Positions 61,543 to 64,000 of a stretch of 64,000 nt of DNA are shown here, piece after piece; positions within the stretch are counted from its first letter, which is position 1; each line of letters opens with the position of its first letter. The stretch covers positions 434,001 to 498,000 of the forward strand of contig NZ_AP014680.1 in assembly GCF_000829395.1 (NCBI RefSeq), read 5' to 3'. A program made the position numbers and the translations under genes. The DNA comes from Paucilactobacillus hokkaidonensis JCM 18461. GTDB taxonomy: Bacteria; Bacillota; Bacilli; Lactobacillales; Lactobacillaceae. The notes beneath the pieces are model-generated. The model worked only from the letters and a program-made list of their open reading frames with translations, did no database searches and was not told where the DNA came from.

Positions 61543-62094
61543 ATGAAGTACCTACTTTTATTACGTGGCATCAATGTTGGTGGACACAGCAGAGTTGCAA
61601 TGCAGGAACTAAAATTGGCACTGACAAACGTTGGATTTAATCGTGTTACTTCGTATATTAATAGTGGTAATTTAATTTTTGAGAGCACATTATCACAGCA
61701 AAAAATTAGTGACAAAATAGAGCAATTATTGAAAAATAACTACAAATTTCCAATTGTTTCAATGGTTATTAGCGAAGTGGAATACCGATCTGACTTTGTT
61801 AATTTGCCCAAATGGTGGGGTGAAGATGAACAGTTACGACACAATGCTTTATTTTTATTACCAACTTTTGATAAAAATGGTTTTGATGATATTAGAAATA
61901 GAATTACGGAGTATGATCAAGTGGAATTTAGGGAACACGTCATATTGTGGACTTCAACGCTAAAAAAGGATTTTAGTAAATCCCTATATTCAAAATTAAT
62001 GAAAGAAAAATTCTATCATGATATCTCGATCAGAAACCGAAATACGGCACTAAAATTATTAGCATTGTTATCAGAAAAAAGTGGGGAACAATAA
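61543..62094 (+). CDS. DUF1697 family protein
   Basis: 183 residues with the family start YLLLLRGINVGGHSRVAMQELK, then SYINSGNLIFES and the C-terminal RNRNTALKLLALL. Function unknown; soluble. GGGGG precedes the ATG. The stop overlaps the next start (TAATG), so both genes are probably translated together. Confidence 0.88.
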   Translation: MKYLLLLRGINVGGHSRVAMQELKLALTNVGFNRVTSYINSGNLIFESTLSQQKISDKIEQLLKNNYKFPIVSMVISEVEYRSDFVNLPKWWGEDEQLRHNALFLLPTFDKNGFDDIRNRITEYDQVEFREHVILWTSTLKKDFSKSLYSKLMKEKFYHDISIRNRNTALKLLALLSEKSGEQ

Positions 62095-62420
62095 TGGAAA
62101 TAAAAGAATTTAAAGCACGTTCTAATCACATCCGGGCTGCATACCATCAATTAGAGGTTAAGCAAGATGGACATCCTTGGAACACGGAACAAGACGCATT
62201 AGCATTTTTAACAGATGCTGCGTTAGTTGGACGATTAGTCATGGATAAGCAGGGGAGTTGGCCAAGCGAGGACAATATGTTCTCACTTGATTATAAAATC
62301 GCCGAAAGTATGTGGTGGCTGAATTCAATTGCGACGGCTAATAATATTGATATTGAAACGGCACTGAAATCATTTTTAGAAGCACGAGAAAAGTATACGA
62401 GTGTGAACAACCGCGATTAG
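62094..62420 (+). CDS. MazG-like nucleotide pyrophosphohydrolase-type small protein
   Basis: 108 residues, all-alpha. The stretch SLDYKIAESMWWLNSIATANNIDIETALKSFLEAR resembles the second half of MazG-like domains; the first metal-binding helix is less clear, so activity is uncertain. Its last codons (V-N-N-R-D-stop) lie inside hairpin element G, which starts at 62401, so the natural C-terminus may have been replaced by the element. Confidence 0.7.
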   Translation: MEIKEFKARSNHIRAAYHQLEVKQDGHPWNTEQDALAFLTDAALVGRLVMDKQGSWPSEDNMFSLDYKIAESMWWLNSIATANNIDIETALKSFLEAREKYTSVNNRD

Positions 62421-62516
62421 ATAACGGAGTGTAACGTAATAATGACCCTTACATGGTGATTTACCATGTAAGGGTCATTATTTTGTTATACGTAGTTATC
62501 TGCGGTTGCCGAACAC
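62401..62516 (+). repeat. Long hairpin element, copy G (overlaps gene end)
   Basis: 116 nt beginning GTGTGAACAACCGCG within the 3' end of the MazG-like gene. Stems: GATAAC/GTTATC, GTGTAAC/GTTATAC, ATAATGACCCTTACATGG and complement, with an internal loop GGA/GTA. The 3' tail GTTTATTCTATCAAAGTAGG follows. Confidence 0.88.
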
Positions 62517-62544
62517 GTTTATTCTATCAAAGTAGGAAGAATGG

Positions 62545-62604
62545 TGAATTTCCATGTAAGGGTCATTATTTTGTTACACTCCGTTATCTGCGGTTGCCGA
62601 ACAC
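62545..62604 (+). repeat. Partial hairpin element G2 (3' half duplicated)
   Basis: An 88-nt-offset copy of the 3' arm and tail of G. Its segment GTTACACTCCGTTATC is a perfect 16-nt complement of the 5' arm in G, closing the internal loop that the nearer 3' arm leaves open. It is followed by GTTTACTCCATCAAAAT. From here to 62855 the DNA is AT-rich without a recognised gene. Confidence 0.88.
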
Positions 62605-62855
62605 GTTTACTCCATCAAAATAGGAAGAATAGTAATCTGTATTTGGCCATATAAAAAGTAACCGTTTGGATTCTATCCCTTTTTATGAGAAAAATTTAAT
62701 TTAAAATAAACTTTATAAATAGAACGTTGTAACCGCCACCAGTTCATAAAAGCTTCAAAAACAATTTGACTAATGATATGTTTTTATGATAGTTTATTAG
62801 AAAATGATTAGAAGATTTAATCATATTTTAATTTTAATACATAGGGGATGTTGGT

Positions 62856-64000
62856 ATGCGCGCAAAGAAGTTAATGAGGGTACTGGGAACAGTAATGTTA
62901 GCCAGTACCTTAGTCTTAGCAGGCTGTAGTAGTTCTGCTGCAAGTGGCGGTAATAAACAAAGTGGTAACACGATCAAGTTAGGTGGAAATTTTGAATTAT
63001 CCGGCTCCGCAGCTGCGTATGGGGAAGCAATGCAAAATGGTGTGAAGTTAGCCGTTAAGCAGATCAATGCTGATGGAGGAGTTAAAGTTGGCAGTAAGAA
63101 GATGAAGATCAAGTTAATCCAAAAGGATAACAAGTCGGATAATTCTTCTGCGGCATCTGTTGCAACTAATTTAGCAACTACAAGCAAGGTCAATGCAGTT
63201 GTCGGACCAATTACGTCTGGAGCTGGTTTAGCTGCGTTACCAAACTATACAAAAGCAAAAGTACCATACATAACACCAGGTGGAACGCAAGATTCGTTAA
63301 CGGTTCAAAAAAATGGCAAGGTTCAACCATATATGTTCCGTTCTTGTTTTGAGGATAGTTACCAAGGTAAAGCGTTAGCTAAATACGTTTATGGCAATAT
63401 GAAGTTAAAGAAGGTCGCAATTTTAGGTGACAAATCAACTGATTATGCACAAGGGCTAACGAAGGCATTTAAGAAACAATTTAAGGGCCAAGTAGTTTCT
63501 ACACAGTATTATCAATCTGGTGACAAAGACTTTAATACGTTATTAACAAAGTTAAAGAGCAAGGATTTTGATGCCATCTTTGTTCCAGGTTACTACTCAG
63601 AAGCTGGATTAATTGTTAAACAAGCACGACAAATGGGGATTACTCAACCAATTGTTGGTGCCGATGGATTTGCTGATCCTAAACTAGTTAAAATTGCTGG
63701 CAAGAAAAATGCTACCAATATTTACTACACAACTCATTTCGATGCAAAAGCTAATACTAATGCTAAAGCAACGGCTTATATGAAGGCTTACAAGTCCCAA
63801 TATCATCAAGATGCCGGTACTTTTGATGCATTGGCATATGATGCAACGTACATGTTTAAAGATGCCATTGAAAACGAAAAATCGGCTGACTCAACCAAGA
63901 TTGCAACCGGTTTGAGTAAGTTGAAAAACTTCAAGGGTGTCACAGGTACGATCTCAATTGACAAGAAACATAACCCACAAAAACAGGTTATTATTGCAAA
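62856..64000 (+). CDS. Branched-chain amino-acid-type ABC transporter substrate-binding lipoprotein (3' end outside window)
   Basis: Open from ATG 62856 to the window end (381 codons seen). Lipoprotein signal with C24 in LVLAGC, followed by a Leu/Ile/Val-binding (LivJ/Peripla_BP_6) fold: IKLGGNFELSGSAAAYGEA, AVKQINADGGVKV, NAVVGPITSG, PYITPGGT and FDAIFVPGYYSEAGLIVKQA. AGGGGATG lies 6 nt upstream. The permease and ATPase genes are expected downstream. Ligand not certain; amino acids are most likely. Confidence 0.92.
   Translation, partial: MRAKKLMRVLGTVMLASTLVLAGCSSSAASGGNKQSGNTIKLGGNFELSGSAAAYGEAMQNGVKLAVKQINADGGVKVGSKKMKIKLIQKDNKSDNSSAASVATNLATTSKVNAVVGPITSGAGLAALPNYTKAKVPYITPGGTQDSLTVQKNGKVQPYMFRSCFEDSYQGKALAKYVYGNMKLKKVAILGDKSTDYAQGLTKAFKKQFKGQVVSTQYYQSGDKDFNTLLTKLKSKDFDAIFVPGYYSEAGLIVKQARQMGITQPIVGADGFADPKLVKIAGKKNATNIYYTTHFDAKANTNAKATAYMKAYKSQYHQDAGTFDALAYDATYMFKDAIENEKSADSTKIATGLSKLKNFKGVTGTISIDKKHNPQKQVIIA

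Noticed and set aside
62792-62806. CodY-like box before the amino-acid-binding lipoprotein gene
   Set aside because: Only about 10 of 15 positions match the consensus; too weak in AT-rich DNA.

Overview
The window is chromosomal DNA from a low-GC Gram-positive lactic acid bacterium of the Lactobacillaceae. Support for this is the ftsH-hslO-dusB-lysS-rrn order, an MntH/universal-stress-protein pair, PepC, DtpT, LctP, and CcpA- and yybP-ykoY-type control sites. Genus and species cannot be fixed from the sequence alone.

Layout. 1-4.5 kb: 3' end of ftsH, then hslO, dusB and lysS. 4.6-10.1 kb: a complete rRNA operon (tandem promoters, 16S, 23S, 5S, tRNA-Asn, tRNA-Thr) with no tRNA in the 16S-23S spacer. 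10.3-17 kb: peptide transporter dtpT, a phosphoesterase, tRNA-Tyr/Gln, usp-mntH, and a convergent lactate permease with a cre box inside its promoter. 17-22.5 kb: proC, nagA-nagR with a dre-like operator, and the NAD salvage pair pncB-nadE. 22.5-28.3 kb: a Mn-type riboswitch and its P-type ATPase, tex, sprT and tRNA-Leu. 28.7-33 kb: a compact fabH-accB-accC-accD-accA set. 33-39 kb: two carriers, a LysM-NlpC/P60 wall hydrolase, a serine hydrolase, a phosphoglycerate mutase and a PanE-type reductase. 39.5-42 kb, minus strand: pepC, rpiA and a GNAT protein. 42-49.7 kb: dut, radA, a PIN-TRAM protein, gltX, cysS, mrnC and rlmB. 49.8-53.7 kb: a ribose ABC operon (rbsDACB) lying between rlmB and a SigH/ComX-like sigma factor. 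54.9-64 kb: paired fluoride channels, a RibD-C reductase, unknown proteins, an aldo/keto reductase, a cluster of two acyltransferases around a family-8 glycosyltransferase, DUF1697 and MazG-like proteins, and the start of a branched-chain amino-acid-type binding lipoprotein.

The most striking non-genic signal is a dispersed family of long (about 114-122 nt) hairpin elements. I count nine full copies, near 19.9, 28.3, 28.6, 39.1, 39.3, 39.5, 46.9, 54.5 and 62.4 kb. They fill most large intergenic gaps and usually start within a few bases of a stop codon. Their 5' arms align without gaps over about 37 nt. Internal-loop bases are conserved while stem bases differ with compensation, which points to a selected folded RNA or single-stranded DNA. 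Four copies are followed by extra tandem copies of only their 3' half plus 3' flank. I could not assign the family to a known class from the sequence.

Genes work together in several recognisable units: Mn2+ import (usp-mntH) and riboswitch-controlled cation efflux; GlcNAc-6-P use with its own regulator; malonyl-CoA supply with a priming ketosynthase; ribose uptake with ribose pyranase; and translation and RNA-processing housekeeping (lysS, gltX, cysS, mrnC, rlmB).
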